From positions 1-64,000 of the forward strand of contig NZ_JACVCU010000004.1 of assembly GCF_014518425.1 (NCBI RefSeq): a DNA stretch of 64,000 nucleotides, written 5' to 3'. Below are positions 35,249 through 43,737 of this stretch, piece after piece. This DNA is from Terrabacter sp. MAHUQ-38 (lineage in GTDB: Bacteria > Actinomycetota > Actinomycetes > Actinomycetales > Dermatophilaceae). The notes below the pieces were generated by a model. The model ran no database searches. It worked only from the letters and a program-made list of their open reading frames with translations, and had not been told where the DNA came from. The first letter of the stretch is position 1. Each line of letters starts with the position of its first letter. The position numbers and the translations under genes were made by a program.

Positions 35249-35947
35249 TCAGGCGGGCGAGTCGAGGAAGTCGCGAACGGTGCGGGTGAACGCCTCGGGC
35301 TCGGTGGCGTGCACCAGGTGCCCGGCGTCGATGCGGACCAGTCGCCCGTCGGCGACCGTGGTGGCCATCTCGGCGACGTGCGCGGGCGGCATCGGGCTGC
35401 TCGGACCGCCCCACACGACCAGGGCCGGCGCCGTGACCGCGGCCACGACCTCCGGCCACCGCCGATCGGGGGCGTCGATCTGCGCGCGGACCTGCAGCAC
35501 CGCCTCCCAGTCGAAGGCGAGCTCACCCGACGGCCGTACCGGGGGCCGGGGCTCGCGGGGATGCGGCACCGGCACGTCCTCGAGCACCAGTCGGCGCACG
35601 AGGTCCGGACGGCCGCTCGCGACGAGGCAGGCGACGAGCCCGCCGAGCGAGTGGGCGACGACGTCCACCGCGCGGTGCCCGCCGTCGGACCGGGACTCGT
35701 CGTGGAGCCGCTCCACGGTGACCGTCAGGTCCTGCGCGAGGTCAGGCAGCGCGTACGCACCCGGCCACGGGCTCGCACCGTGGCCGCGGAGGTCGACGGC
35801 GACGACGAGCCGGTCAGCCGCGAGTGCTTCCGCCACCTCGGCCCAGTCGGCCGACGTTTCTCCCGTCGCATGCACGAGCACGACGGCCCGCCGGGCGCCG
35901 CGAGCGCCCCACCGTCGCTCGTGCAGGGTGACGCCGGCCACGGTCAC
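35249..35947 (-). CDS. Alpha/beta hydrolase
   Basis: The protein of about 232 residues has an alpha/beta-hydrolase fold: oxyanion region VLVHATGETSADW (in place of the usual HG), DLRGHGASPW, nucleophile elbow VVAHSLGGLVA, and the C-terminal catalytic His in DAGHLVHATEPEAF. The substrate is not predictable. I use the GTG at 35947, 11 bases after the stop of the CoA-binding protein gene with which it likely forms an operon; a GTG two codons further in is possible. Confidence 0.85.
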   Translation of the reverse strand: MTVAGVTLHERRWGARGARRAVVLVHATGETSADWAEVAEALAADRLVVAVDLRGHGASPWPGAYALPDLAQDLTVTVERLHDESRSDGGHRAVDVVAHSLGGLVACLVASGRPDLVRRLVLEDVPVPHPREPRPPVRPSGELAFDWEAVLQVRAQIDAPDRRWPEVVAAVTAPALVVWGGPSSPMPPAHVAEMATTVADGRLVRIDAGHLVHATEPEAFTRTVRDFLDSPA

Positions 35948-35958
35948 TGGTCGCGAGG

Positions 35959-36426
35959 TCAGTCGGTCACGGCGTCGGCGCCGTCGCCCGGCTTGACCCG
36001 GGAGTACTCGATCTTCGGGCAGGTGTCCATGACGACCGCGAGCCCGGCCTGCTCGGCACGCCGCGCGGCGTCCTCGTCGATGACGCCCAGCTGCAGCCAC
36101 AGGGCCTCGATGCCCAGCCGCTCGCGCTCGGCGAGCGCCTCGTCGACGACCTGGCCGACCCGGCTGCTGTTGACGAAGCAGTCGACGACCTTGACGACCG
36201 TGCCGTCCGGGATGTCGGCGAGCGTCTTGTGGCCCTGGGCACCGTGCACCTCGGCGCCGCTCGGGTGCACCGGCACGAGGCGCATGCCCAGCTCGCGCTG
36301 CAGCCACAGGGCCACCCGGTATGCCGTGCGGTCGGGGTTGTCGCCGAGACCCACGACCGCCCAGGTCGCCGGCGTGTTGAGCAGGTCGCGGATGACGGCT
36401 GGGTCGTTCTGGTGCAGCGGTCTCAT
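35959..36426 (-). CDS. CoA-binding domain protein (YccU-like)
   Basis: The 155-residue single-domain protein has the Rossmann-like CoA_binding_2 fold: WAVVGLGDNPDRTAYRVALWLQ, LVPVHPSGAEVHG, VVDCFVNSSRVGQVVDEAL and LWLQLGVIDEDAARRAEQAGLAVVMDTCPKIE split across the domain. Similar proteins bind CoA but have no known activity. A GAGGAT hexamer six bases before the ATG may give a leaderless start. It is divergent from the LLM oxidoreductase gene. Confidence 0.88.
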   Translation of the reverse strand: MRPLHQNDPAVIRDLLNTPATWAVVGLGDNPDRTAYRVALWLQRELGMRLVPVHPSGAEVHGAQGHKTLADIPDGTVVKVVDCFVNSSRVGQVVDEALAERERLGIEALWLQLGVIDEDAARRAEQAGLAVVMDTCPKIEYSRVKPGDGADAVTD

Positions 36427-36500
36427 ACGGCCATCCTCACACGCTCCCGGGCGCCGATCGCGTCCAGACCCGCTCCAACCGGCCGTGGTTGGATGGCTGG

Positions 36501-37520
36501 ATGCGATTCGGAATGTTCGTTCCCCAGGGCTGGCGCATGGATCTCGTCGGCATCGAGCCGGCCCAGCAGTGGGAAGCCATGGTCAACCTCGCCAGGCACG
36601 CCGACGACGGCGACGTCTTCGAGTCCATCTGGGTCTACGACCACTTCCACACGACGCCACAGCCGTCGAGCGAGGCGACCCACGAGGCATGGACGCTCAT
36701 GGCCGGCTTCGCGGCCGCGACGAGCCGGGTCCGTCTCGGCCAGATGTGCACGTGCATGGCGTACCGCAACCCCGCCTACCTCGCGAAGGTCGCGGCGACC
36801 GTCGACGTCATCTCCGGCGGGCGCACCGAGATGGGGATCGGTGCCGGCTGGTACGAGCACGAGTGGCGCGCGTACGGCTACGGCTTCCCCAGGGCGGGCG
36901 ACCGCCTCGGCGCGCTCCGCGAGGGCGTCCAGATCTTCCGCGACATGTGGACCAAGGGCGAGGCGACGCTCCACGGCAAGTACCACCAGGTCGACGGCGC
37001 CATCTGCGCGCCACGGCCCCTTCAGGGCACGAGCCGCCCGGGCAGCGAGGCCAACGGCATCCCGATGTGGATCGCCGGCGGCGGCGAGAAGGTGACCCTG
37101 AAGATCGCGGCCGAGTACGCCGACTACACGAACTTCGACGGCACTCCCGAGGTCTTCGACCACAAGAGCGAGGTCCTCAAAGGCCACTGCGACGACCTCG
37201 GCCGCGACTTCGGCTCGATCGTCCGGTCGGCCGACTACAACGTCGTCATCGGTGAGACCGAGGCCGACGTCGAGGACCGCCTGCGCTTCCACGGCGAGCT
37301 GCTGCGCCGGGGTGGCGTGTCCGACGCCAAGGTCGAGGCACACGTCGAGAACCTCCGCCGCCAGCCGGCCGTCGGCACGCCCGAGCAGATCGTCGAGATG
37401 CTGGGGAACATGCAGTCGCGGGGCATGACGTACGCCATCATGTACTTCGGCGAGGCGGCCTACGACCGCTCCGGCATCGAGCTCTTCGAGGACAAGGTCG
37501 CACCCGAGCTCGCGTCGTGA
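36501..37520 (+). CDS. LLM-class oxidoreductase, probably F420-dependent
   Basis: The 339-residue protein has the bacterial luciferase-like TIM-barrel pattern: MRFGMFVPQG, SIWVYDHFH, RVRLGQMCTCMAYRNPAYLAKVAATVDVISGGR split over strands 3-4, GIGAGWYEHEWRAYGYGFP and the C-terminal GTPEQIVEML. In actinobacteria such proteins with the TIDVLSGGR-like segment usually use coenzyme F420. Substrate is unknown. The ATG at 36501 follows TTGGAT by six bases. Confidence 0.88.
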   Translation: MRFGMFVPQGWRMDLVGIEPAQQWEAMVNLARHADDGDVFESIWVYDHFHTTPQPSSEATHEAWTLMAGFAAATSRVRLGQMCTCMAYRNPAYLAKVAATVDVISGGRTEMGIGAGWYEHEWRAYGYGFPRAGDRLGALREGVQIFRDMWTKGEATLHGKYHQVDGAICAPRPLQGTSRPGSEANGIPMWIAGGGEKVTLKIAAEYADYTNFDGTPEVFDHKSEVLKGHCDDLGRDFGSIVRSADYNVVIGETEADVEDRLRFHGELLRRGGVSDAKVEAHVENLRRQPAVGTPEQIVEMLGNMQSRGMTYAIMYFGEAAYDRSGIELFEDKVAPELAS

Positions 37521-37547
37521 CGCCGCCTCCCGGCACGGTGTGCGCCG

Positions 37548-38336
37548 CTACCAGGCGGTCCAGCCGCCGTCGACGGCCACGACCTGTCCGGTGACGTAGG
37601 CCGACGCGTCCGAGGCGAGCCAGGTGACGACGCCGCGGAAGTCGTCCTCGGTGCCCATCCGGCCCAGGGGAGTGAGGCGCTCGTAGCGCTCGACGAACGC
37701 GTCGTCCTGCCCACGGGCGATCCCTCCGGGCGCGAACGCGTTGACCCGCACGTCGGGCGCGAGCACGGTCGAGAGGTAGCGGGTCAGCTGTGCGAGGCCG
37801 CCCTTGCTCGCCGCGTACGCCGCCGGGTTGCCCATCCTCGTGCCCTCGTAGAGACCCATGTTGGGGCCGACGAGTCCGTAGATGCTCGACACGTTGACGA
37901 CGCTGCCGTGACCGCCGGTCCGGAGCAGTGGGGCGAGACGCCGGGTCAGGGAGAAAGGGGCCGTCAGGTTGAGGGCGAGCGCCATCGCGAACGCCTCGTC
38001 GGTCTGCTCCTCGAAGGGCACGGCATACCCGGGGACTCCGGACGTCCCGGTGAACGCGGCGTTGTTGACGAGGATGTCGCATGCACCGAGCTCGTTGAGG
38101 GCATCGACGACGGACGACAGCCCTCGCGGGTCAAGGAGGTTCGCGCCGAGCGCACGGTGGCCGGACCCGGGGAGGTCGTTGGCCGTCGCGGCGCACGAGG
38201 ACTCGTCGAGGTCCACGACGACGACCCGCGCGCCCGCCCCGGCCAGCGCCTCGGCGAGCACGCTGCCGAGAGGCCCGGCGCCGCCGGTCACGACGGCCGT
38301 CCGCCCGGCGAGCGAGGTCGTGGGGTCGGTCGTCAT
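37548..38336 (-). CDS. Short-chain dehydrogenase, PtmA-like position in the legionaminic acid locus
   Basis: The 262-residue SDR has the cofactor loop TGGAGPLGS, the NNAAF motif, Ser in VNVSSIYGLVGP and the YAASK catalytic pair, ending with VVAVDGGWTAW. Its start overlaps the cytidylyltransferase stop (ATGA). In Campylobacter jejuni the SDR PtmA sits with the CMP-legionaminate synthetase PtmB in the same pairing, and is implicated in early amino-sugar supply, but its exact reaction is debated. The same pairing here suggests a common role; the function is inferred from context. Confidence 0.85.
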   Translation of the reverse strand: MTTDPTTSLAGRTAVVTGGAGPLGSVLAEALAGAGARVVVVDLDESSCAATANDLPGSGHRALGANLLDPRGLSSVVDALNELGACDILVNNAAFTGTSGVPGYAVPFEEQTDEAFAMALALNLTAPFSLTRRLAPLLRTGGHGSVVNVSSIYGLVGPNMGLYEGTRMGNPAAYAASKGGLAQLTRYLSTVLAPDVRVNAFAPGGIARGQDDAFVERYERLTPLGRMGTEDDFRGVVTWLASDASAYVTGQVVAVDGGWTAW

Positions 38337-39118
38337 CGCAGGTCCTCCGTCGGGGTGGCGCCGGCGTCGGTGGCGTCGAGCCACGGAAGGCTGATGAGGC
38401 CGGCGCCGATGAGCGCCTCGATGAGCCGGAACTCGTACTCGTCGTCGATCGAGAACGCCTGCGCCTCGGGGATCTCCAGTCCTTCATGGGTGCCCTCGTC
38501 GAACCACGACGCCTCGAGGCGACGGACGAAGTCGGCGCGCCAGAGGTAGAAGTTGCCGTTGATGCGCAGGAACCGGTCGGCGTCCTGACGGCGCGTGACG
38601 CCCGTGCCGGACGGGAAGAACCGGGTCAGGGCTCCGTCGCGCGCGTCGTCGGGACGTACCCCGACCCAGACCGGGTTGAAGGTCGGCTCGGAGACGCTGA
38701 TGACCCCGTCGAGCGCTGGGGCGGTCGCCAGCCGGCGCGCGGCCTCGGCGAGCTGGGCCGGCACCCGGGCGGGGCTCGTGGGGTCGAGCAGCAGCACCGC
38801 GTCGTACGCCACACCCTCCTCGTGCTCGACCCACTCCAGGGCGTGCCGGACGACGGGGGCCATCGGGGTGTCGTCGGCGGCGAGCGCGGCAGGGCGCAGG
38901 AACGGCGCCTCACCCCCATGGGAGCGGGCGACGTCGGCGATCTCCTCCGAGTCGGTGGTCACGACGCAGCGGGTCACCTCCGGCGTCAGGGCGGCCGCCC
39001 TGACGCTGTGCGCGATGAGGGGCAGCCCCCGGAGGGGGCGGATGTTCTTGCCGGGCAGCCCCTTCGAGCCCCCACGGGCAGGGATGACCGCGAGGATTCG
39101 CGGCGCGGAGTCGGTCAC
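38333..39118 (-). CDS. legF: CMP-nonulosonate cytidylyltransferase (LegF/PtmB/NeuA-like)
   Basis: The 261-residue protein is an acylneuraminate cytidylyltransferase: AVIPARGGSKGLPGKNIRPL nucleotide loop at the N-terminus, TTDSEEIADVA, LLLDPTSPAR and a C-terminal IDDEYEFRLIEALI with the metal Asp pair. It activates a nine-carbon keto-sugar with CTP to the CMP-sugar. Given the LegB/C/H/G/I set in the divergent operon, legionaminic acid is the likely substrate; sialic and pseudaminic acids cannot be distinguished by eye. Overlaps both neighbours by four bases. Confidence 0.88.
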   Translation of the reverse strand: MTDSAPRILAVIPARGGSKGLPGKNIRPLRGLPLIAHSVRAAALTPEVTRCVVTTDSEEIADVARSHGGEAPFLRPAALAADDTPMAPVVRHALEWVEHEEGVAYDAVLLLDPTSPARVPAQLAEAARRLATAPALDGVISVSEPTFNPVWVGVRPDDARDGALTRFFPSGTGVTRRQDADRFLRINGNFYLWRADFVRRLEASWFDEGTHEGLEIPEAQAFSIDDEYEFRLIEALIGAGLISLPWLDATDAGATPTEDLR

Positions 39119-40119
39119 TCGGTCTCCTGGTGCGTGGTGGTGGCGGCGCGAGCGGCGTCGCAGAGCCGGAGGGCGGCGATCCCGTCGGTGAGCGTGGCCG
39201 GCGCTCCGCGGGCGATCCGCTGGTCGACAGGAGCCGTCGGGGAGAGGTCGAGCGCGGCGCGAGCCTGGGCTCCCATGACGATGTCGCGGTCGAGGTCATG
39301 GTCGAAGACCTGTTCGGTGACCTCGCCCGATGCCGTCGTGTGGCGCACGGTCGCCCGGACCACGTCCCACTCGAGGGTGCCGCCGGCCGAGCGCATCACG
39401 AGGCCTCTGCTGGTCGGTCGGGTGATGTAGTCCAGACGGGTCGTCACCGTGACGTCGCGCTCGGCCGACCAGAGGAGGGTCGCGGCCTGGTCGGCCTCGA
39501 TCTCGAGCGGCCCGGAGGTCTCGACTCGGGCCCCGATGAGCGCGGGCGTGCCGAAGAGCACTGTGGCGTAGTCGATCTCGTGCACGAGGTCACGCAGCAC
39601 GCCGCCCTCGTCGGGCCGGGCCGAGTAGGACTCGCGGTAGTCGCGGTCGGGCCGCCAGTCGGGGAGCCACGACTGCGACCACACGTGCGCCGAAGCGGCG
39701 CCGTCGACGTGCCCGACGAGCCGGCGCAGGTGGCGGAAGGCCTCATGGGCGCGCAGGGGAGCGGCCACCCAGACGGCGGCCGCGCGGGGGTGGCCGCCGA
39801 GGACGTCGGCCTCGGCGGCGGTCGGGGCCACGGGCTTCTCGACGAGGACGGCGGTGGCCCCGGCGTCGAGCGCCTCGATCGCGTCGGCGACGTGACGGGA
39901 CGTGTCGGTGGCCACGACGACGAGGGCGGCGCCGGGCAGGGCGCGGGGGCCGGTGGCGTCGTCGAGCAGTCGCGCCCCGGTGGACTCGTCGAGGTCGCCG
40001 ACGCCCGCGCCCCGCTCGCGCACCGGCCACAGGGACACGTCGGCGCCGACCTGCCGGAAGACCCGCGCGTGGCGCTGCCCGATCGAGCCGGAGCCGCGCA
40101 CGACGACGCCGGCGCTCAC
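39115..40119 (-). CDS. Gfo/Idh/MocA-family oxidoreductase
   Basis: The 334-residue protein has an N-terminal Rossmann fold (VVVRGSGSIGQRHARVF) and the family's VEKPVAP motif, then a beta-sheet domain with GGVLRDLVHEIDYATVLFG, including the usual His. These NAD(P) enzymes oxidise or reduce sugar derivatives. Similar genes accompany many nonulosonic acid and surface-sugar clusters. It is the first gene of the minus-strand half of the locus, starting at a GTG with GGAGGA about 15 bases upstream, divergent from the flippase gene. It might modify the sugar or a precursor; not established. Confidence 0.85.
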   Translation of the reverse strand: MSAGVVVRGSGSIGQRHARVFRQVGADVSLWPVRERGAGVGDLDESTGARLLDDATGPRALPGAALVVVATDTSRHVADAIEALDAGATAVLVEKPVAPTAAEADVLGGHPRAAAVWVAAPLRAHEAFRHLRRLVGHVDGAASAHVWSQSWLPDWRPDRDYRESYSARPDEGGVLRDLVHEIDYATVLFGTPALIGARVETSGPLEIEADQAATLLWSAERDVTVTTRLDYITRPTSRGLVMRSAGGTLEWDVVRATVRHTTASGEVTEQVFDHDLDRDIVMGAQARAALDLSPTAPVDQRIARGAPATLTDGIAALRLCDAARAATTTHQETE

Positions 40120-40150
40120 GTCGCGCTCACCCGGTCCTCCTTCGCCCTAG

Positions 40151-40156
40151 TAGGTT
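40151..40156 (+). promoter_or_regulatory. -10 box, leaderless start of the legionaminic acid operon
   Basis: TAGGTT lies seven bases before the GTG at 40164, in the 44-base divergent gap. CTACTA-like sequence on the opposite strand may serve the divergent oxidoreductase gene. Confidence 0.6.
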
Positions 40157-40163
40157 CACCATC

Positions 40164-41564
40164 GTGGCAGATCACCCGGATGCTCCCGTGCCCGAGGCGT
40201 CGACGTCCGCGTCGCTCGGCGCGCACTCGGTGATCTACCTCGTCGGCACGGCGCTGCAGGGCCTCGGTGTCCTCCTCGTGCTCCCCTTCGCCACGCGGCT
40301 GCTCGGGCAGACCGAGTACGGCAAGGTCGCGACGGCCCTCGTGGTCATCCAGATGATCGGCACCGTCGCGGCCGCTGGGCTGCCGCAGGTGATCCTGCGC
40401 GAGTACCACCGGGGCGACGACGGGCCGCGAGCCGGCCGCGCCCTGGCCGGCACCATGGTCGGGCTCGCCGTGGGCATCGGCGTCGTCGGGGTCGCTCTCG
40501 GGGTGGTCCTGTCCGCGGCCGGTCCGGTCGACCTCGGCCAGTGGTGCCTCGTCGTCGCAGCGAGCGCCGCGCTGACCACCGTGGTGGCCGGGCAGTCGCT
40601 CGCGCGGGCCCGGCTGCGGCCCCTGCACTTCCTCCTCCTCGCCGTCGCCTCGACCGTGGTGGCTCACCTCTCGGGACTGCTTGCGGCACAAGGGGACCGG
40701 TCGTCTCGAACGTACCTCATGGCATACACCATCGCGCTCGTCGTCGCTGCGGTGCTCGCGATGCTCGTCGGCCGCCCACTGCCGCCGACCTCGGCGCGCG
40801 AGCGCGTGCGGGCGGGGGTCCGGCTGGCGGCCCCGCTTCTACCGCAGGCCGTGGCGATGCTGGGCCTGGTGATGGGCGACGTGCTGCTCGCGAGCCGCCT
40901 GCTCGGCGATGCCGCGGCCGGCAACTACCAGGTGGCCCTGCAGCTGGGGAACATCCCGTTCGTCCTCGCAGTGGCGCTCTTCAACGGCTGGAGCCCCCTC
41001 GTGCTCTCGCACCCGGAGGGGCGCCGCTGGGGCTGGACGCGCCGCACCGGCACCGCCCTGCTCGTCGTGGTCGTCGTCGGCTCGGGACTCGTGGGCGCGA
41101 CGGGCTACTGGCTCGCGCACGTCGTCGCCGGCGCGGACTTCGCGGTCGGCGACATCGGCGCGACCGTCGCGGTGCTCAGCCTGGTGGCCGCGCTCTACAT
41201 GCTCTACCAGGGCTCGTCGCTAGCCGTCCTCGACAGCGAGCGCACCGGGCTGCTGGCGCTCGCGGCCGTCGCCGGCGTCGTCGTGCTCGTGCTCGCTGCC
41301 GTCCCCCTGGCGGCGGACTACGGGATCGCGGGCATCGCCCTCGCCAAGCTCGCCGGCTACGCGGTGCTCATGGTCGCGACGGTCGTCCCTGCGCGGCGCT
41401 CGCTGCGCTGGCCGGTCGAGGCCTGGCTCGCCCTCGGCGTAGCGGTGCTCGCGGCCTTCCTCTCGGCCGCCGGGGGGCCGATCGCCGGCATCGGCGTCGG
41501 CCTCGTGCTGCTCGTCGGCGGGGCCGTCATCGCACCGCGAATCGTGCGGACGCTGCGCCGATAG
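40164..41564 (+). CDS. Wzx-like polysaccharide flippase
   Basis: The 466-residue protein is almost entirely hydrophobic, with about 12-14 predicted helices, and has the Wzx/MATE-like N-terminal pattern (SVIYLVGTALQGLGVLLVLPFATRLLGQTEYG) typical of polysaccharide transporters that move lipid-linked oligosaccharides across the membrane. It leads an operon of a glycosyltransferase and six nonulosonic acid synthesis genes, so it probably exports the legionaminic-acid-bearing glycan or its lipid-linked unit. A TAGGAT at 41563-41568, overlapping its stop codon, may be an internal promoter. Confidence 0.87.
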   Translation: MADHPDAPVPEASTSASLGAHSVIYLVGTALQGLGVLLVLPFATRLLGQTEYGKVATALVVIQMIGTVAAAGLPQVILREYHRGDDGPRAGRALAGTMVGLAVGIGVVGVALGVVLSAAGPVDLGQWCLVVAASAALTTVVAGQSLARARLRPLHFLLLAVASTVVAHLSGLLAAQGDRSSRTYLMAYTIALVVAAVLAMLVGRPLPPTSARERVRAGVRLAAPLLPQAVAMLGLVMGDVLLASRLLGDAAAGNYQVALQLGNIPFVLAVALFNGWSPLVLSHPEGRRWGWTRRTGTALLVVVVVGSGLVGATGYWLAHVVAGADFAVGDIGATVAVLSLVAALYMLYQGSSLAVLDSERTGLLALAAVAGVVVLVLAAVPLAADYGIAGIALAKLAGYAVLMVATVVPARRSLRWPVEAWLALGVAVLAAFLSAAGGPIAGIGVGLVLLVGGAVIAPRIVRTLRR

Positions 41565-41627
41565 GATGAGGCGCTCGCCCGGCCGACCGATCGCCGGCCC
41601 GCACCGACACGCAGGAGAGACGCTTTC

Positions 41628-43070
41628 GTGGTGACACCGCTCGTCCACATGGGGTTGGGCTACGACGACCTCCTCGTGCCGGCCCTCGTGCACGCCGGCT
41701 TCGACACGAAGGACCTCATCCTCGTCGTCCGGACGGACGCCAACCTCGCGTGGGTGCGCAAGCACGCCCCGCTCGCCACGACCGTCCGGCTGCCGTATGC
41801 CGCCGCCCGCAAGGCCAACGTCGTCAGTGGCCTGGCGCCGCACGCCGCTCTCAAGCGCGCCTGTGCCGGGGTGGGACTCGACCCGCTCGACCTGCTCGTC
41901 AGCGAGCGTGCCCTGCGCCGCAACCGCGTCGACACCGCGATGAACTTCCTCAACCTCGCCGCCGAGGAGCTCGAGTCGGTCATCGCCGGTCGCGGCCCCG
42001 TGCTCGCGCTCGTCGAGTTCACCGTGACGTCCGAGCTGCTCACGGCGGGCCTCGTGACCCACCACGGCGGGCTCGCGACGTGGCCCCGGGGCATCCGGCT
42101 GCCCTCCGACCGCTTCGGTCTCATCGGTGCGCCCAAGGGGATCACCCTGTGGGAGCGGCAGGTCGAGGACCCGTCGGCGATCACGGCCGGCCAGGCGTTC
42201 ATCGACGGGTGGCGCGCCGAGCACGGGCGCCCCATGGGCTTCGCCCGCAACCTCAAGGTAGAGACGGGTCAGGAGATCTGGCGGCTCGCGAGCGACCGCA
42301 TCAAGGAGTTCGCCGTCGACCGCGGGGCGAACCTCCAGCTCCCGCGTCCGTCCGACTACGCGCGTCTGCCGTGGCTCAACCCCATCAAGGCGCGGCTCAA
42401 CCTGCGCGAGTACCAGGACCGCCGCTGGGACGCCGTGCCCGAGCGTTTCGTCTTCCTGCCGCTGCAGGTGCAGCCCGAGTCGAGCGCCGACGTCATGGGC
42501 CAGGAGTGGCGCGACCAGGCCTACACGGCACGCGTCCTCGCCGAGGCCCTCGCGCCGCTCGACATCGGCGTCGCCGTCAAGGAGCACGCGCACTTCATGT
42601 GGCGGCGCGACCCCGACTACTGGCCGCAGTTCGACGCCCACCCGAACATCGCGACCATCGACCCGTTCGCCGACTCGCGCGAGCTCATGAAGCAGGCCGT
42701 GTTCACCGTGACGGCGACGGGCACCGTCGGCCTCGAGGCCGGGCTGCTCGGCCTGCCCGTCGTGACCGGCGCTGAGATGCCGTGGAGCGGTCTCGGCAAC
42801 GTGGCGCGCCTGGACTCGCCCGACGACCTCGCGCAGTTCGTCGCCGACCGGGCGTGGGAGTCCCTGCGCGCCGACCAGGCCTCGATCGACGAGTGGTTCG
42901 TCCACGACTACGTGCGCAACTCGTGGGAGGGCCTCGTGCTCGACCCGCCGCGCGTCCCGGCCGTGCTCGAGCCCGACAACATCCGCAAGGTCGGCGGCGC
43001 GCTCGGCGAGGCCGCCGCGTCGCTCGGCCACGGCGTCGCGGCCGCGCCCACCGCGTCCGGGACGGCCTGA
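41628..43070 (+). CDS. KpsS/LipB-like glycosyltransferase (candidate legionaminic acid transferase)
   Basis: The 480-residue soluble protein shows the signature of capsule synthesis proteins (PF05159-like KpsS/KpsC): FVFLPLQVQPESSADVM, the VKEHAHFMWRRDP stretch, DSRELMKQAVFTVTATGTVGLEA split over the second domain, and GLPVVTGAEMPWSG. KpsS and KpsC are CMP-beta-Kdo-dependent transferases. Gram-positive bacteria have no Kdo, but legionaminate is also a CMP-activated keto-sugar and its synthesis genes follow directly, so this protein may transfer legionaminic acid. That is inference. GTG at 41628 has AGGAGAG eight bases upstream; a second GTG follows. Confidence 0.78.
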   Translation: MVTPLVHMGLGYDDLLVPALVHAGFDTKDLILVVRTDANLAWVRKHAPLATTVRLPYAAARKANVVSGLAPHAALKRACAGVGLDPLDLLVSERALRRNRVDTAMNFLNLAAEELESVIAGRGPVLALVEFTVTSELLTAGLVTHHGGLATWPRGIRLPSDRFGLIGAPKGITLWERQVEDPSAITAGQAFIDGWRAEHGRPMGFARNLKVETGQEIWRLASDRIKEFAVDRGANLQLPRPSDYARLPWLNPIKARLNLREYQDRRWDAVPERFVFLPLQVQPESSADVMGQEWRDQAYTARVLAEALAPLDIGVAVKEHAHFMWRRDPDYWPQFDAHPNIATIDPFADSRELMKQAVFTVTATGTVGLEAGLLGLPVVTGAEMPWSGLGNVARLDSPDDLAQFVADRAWESLRADQASIDEWFVHDYVRNSWEGLVLDPPRVPAVLEPDNIRKVGGALGEAAASLGHGVAAAPTASGTA

Positions 43071-43071
43071 C

Positions 43072-43737
43072 GTGGGCACCGTCGAAGCGGGCTGGGTCGT
43101 CCTCGGCGCCGGCGGCCACGCGCGCTCGGTCGTCGACGTCCTCGAACGTGCCGGCCACGCGGTCGTCGCCGTGAGCGGTGCGGATCCCACCGCCGACCAC
43201 GGCGGCGAGCCCTGGCACGTCGACGTACTCCCCGACGACCGCGAGGCGTTCGAGCTCATTGCGGCGCGCGGGTTGCACGCCGTCGTCGCGATCGGGGCCA
43301 ACCCGGCCCGCAACGGCCTCGTCCACGCGCTCGTCGCCCGCGGCCTCTCCGTACCGCCCGTCGTCGCGTCGACCGCGACGGTCTCGCCGCGGAGCGTCCT
43401 CGGCGCCGGCACCGTCGTGCTCGAGCACGCGCACGTCGGCCCGTGGACCGTGGTCGGCGAGGCGGTCATCGTCAACACCGGTGCGGTCGTGGAGCACGAC
43501 TGCCGGGTGGGTGCCGGGGCACACGTCGCTCCCGGGGCCGTGCTGCTCGGCGGCGCAGCCGTCGGGGACGGCGCACTCGTCGGCAGCGGTGCGCGCATCC
43601 TGCCCCGCGTCACCGTCGGCTCGCGCGCGACCATCGGCGCCGGCGCCGTCGTCACCGGACCCGTGCCCGACGGGCAGACCGTGGTCGGCGTCCCCGCCGT
43701 CACCCGAGGCACACGACGACCTGGAGGAACACTGTGA
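43072..43737 (+). CDS. legH: NeuD/PglD-family acetyltransferase (LegH-like)
   Basis: The 221-residue protein has an N-terminal Rossmann-like domain (WVVLGAGGHARSVVDVL) and a C-terminal left-handed beta-helix of hexapeptide repeats. The catalytic base is His142 in VVEHDCRVGAG, as in PglD. In the legionaminic pathway LegH acetylates the 4-amino group of the NDP-4-amino-6-deoxy sugar using acetyl-CoA; the alternative NeuD role is O-acetylation. The presence of an aminotransferase and dehydratase in the operon favours LegH. It starts one base after the glycosyltransferase stop. Confidence 0.86.
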   Translation: MGTVEAGWVVLGAGGHARSVVDVLERAGHAVVAVSGADPTADHGGEPWHVDVLPDDREAFELIAARGLHAVVAIGANPARNGLVHALVARGLSVPPVVASTATVSPRSVLGAGTVVLEHAHVGPWTVVGEAVIVNTGAVVEHDCRVGAGAHVAPGAVLLGGAAVGDGALVGSGARILPRVTVGSRATIGAGAVVTGPVPDGQTVVGVPAVTRGTRRPGGTL

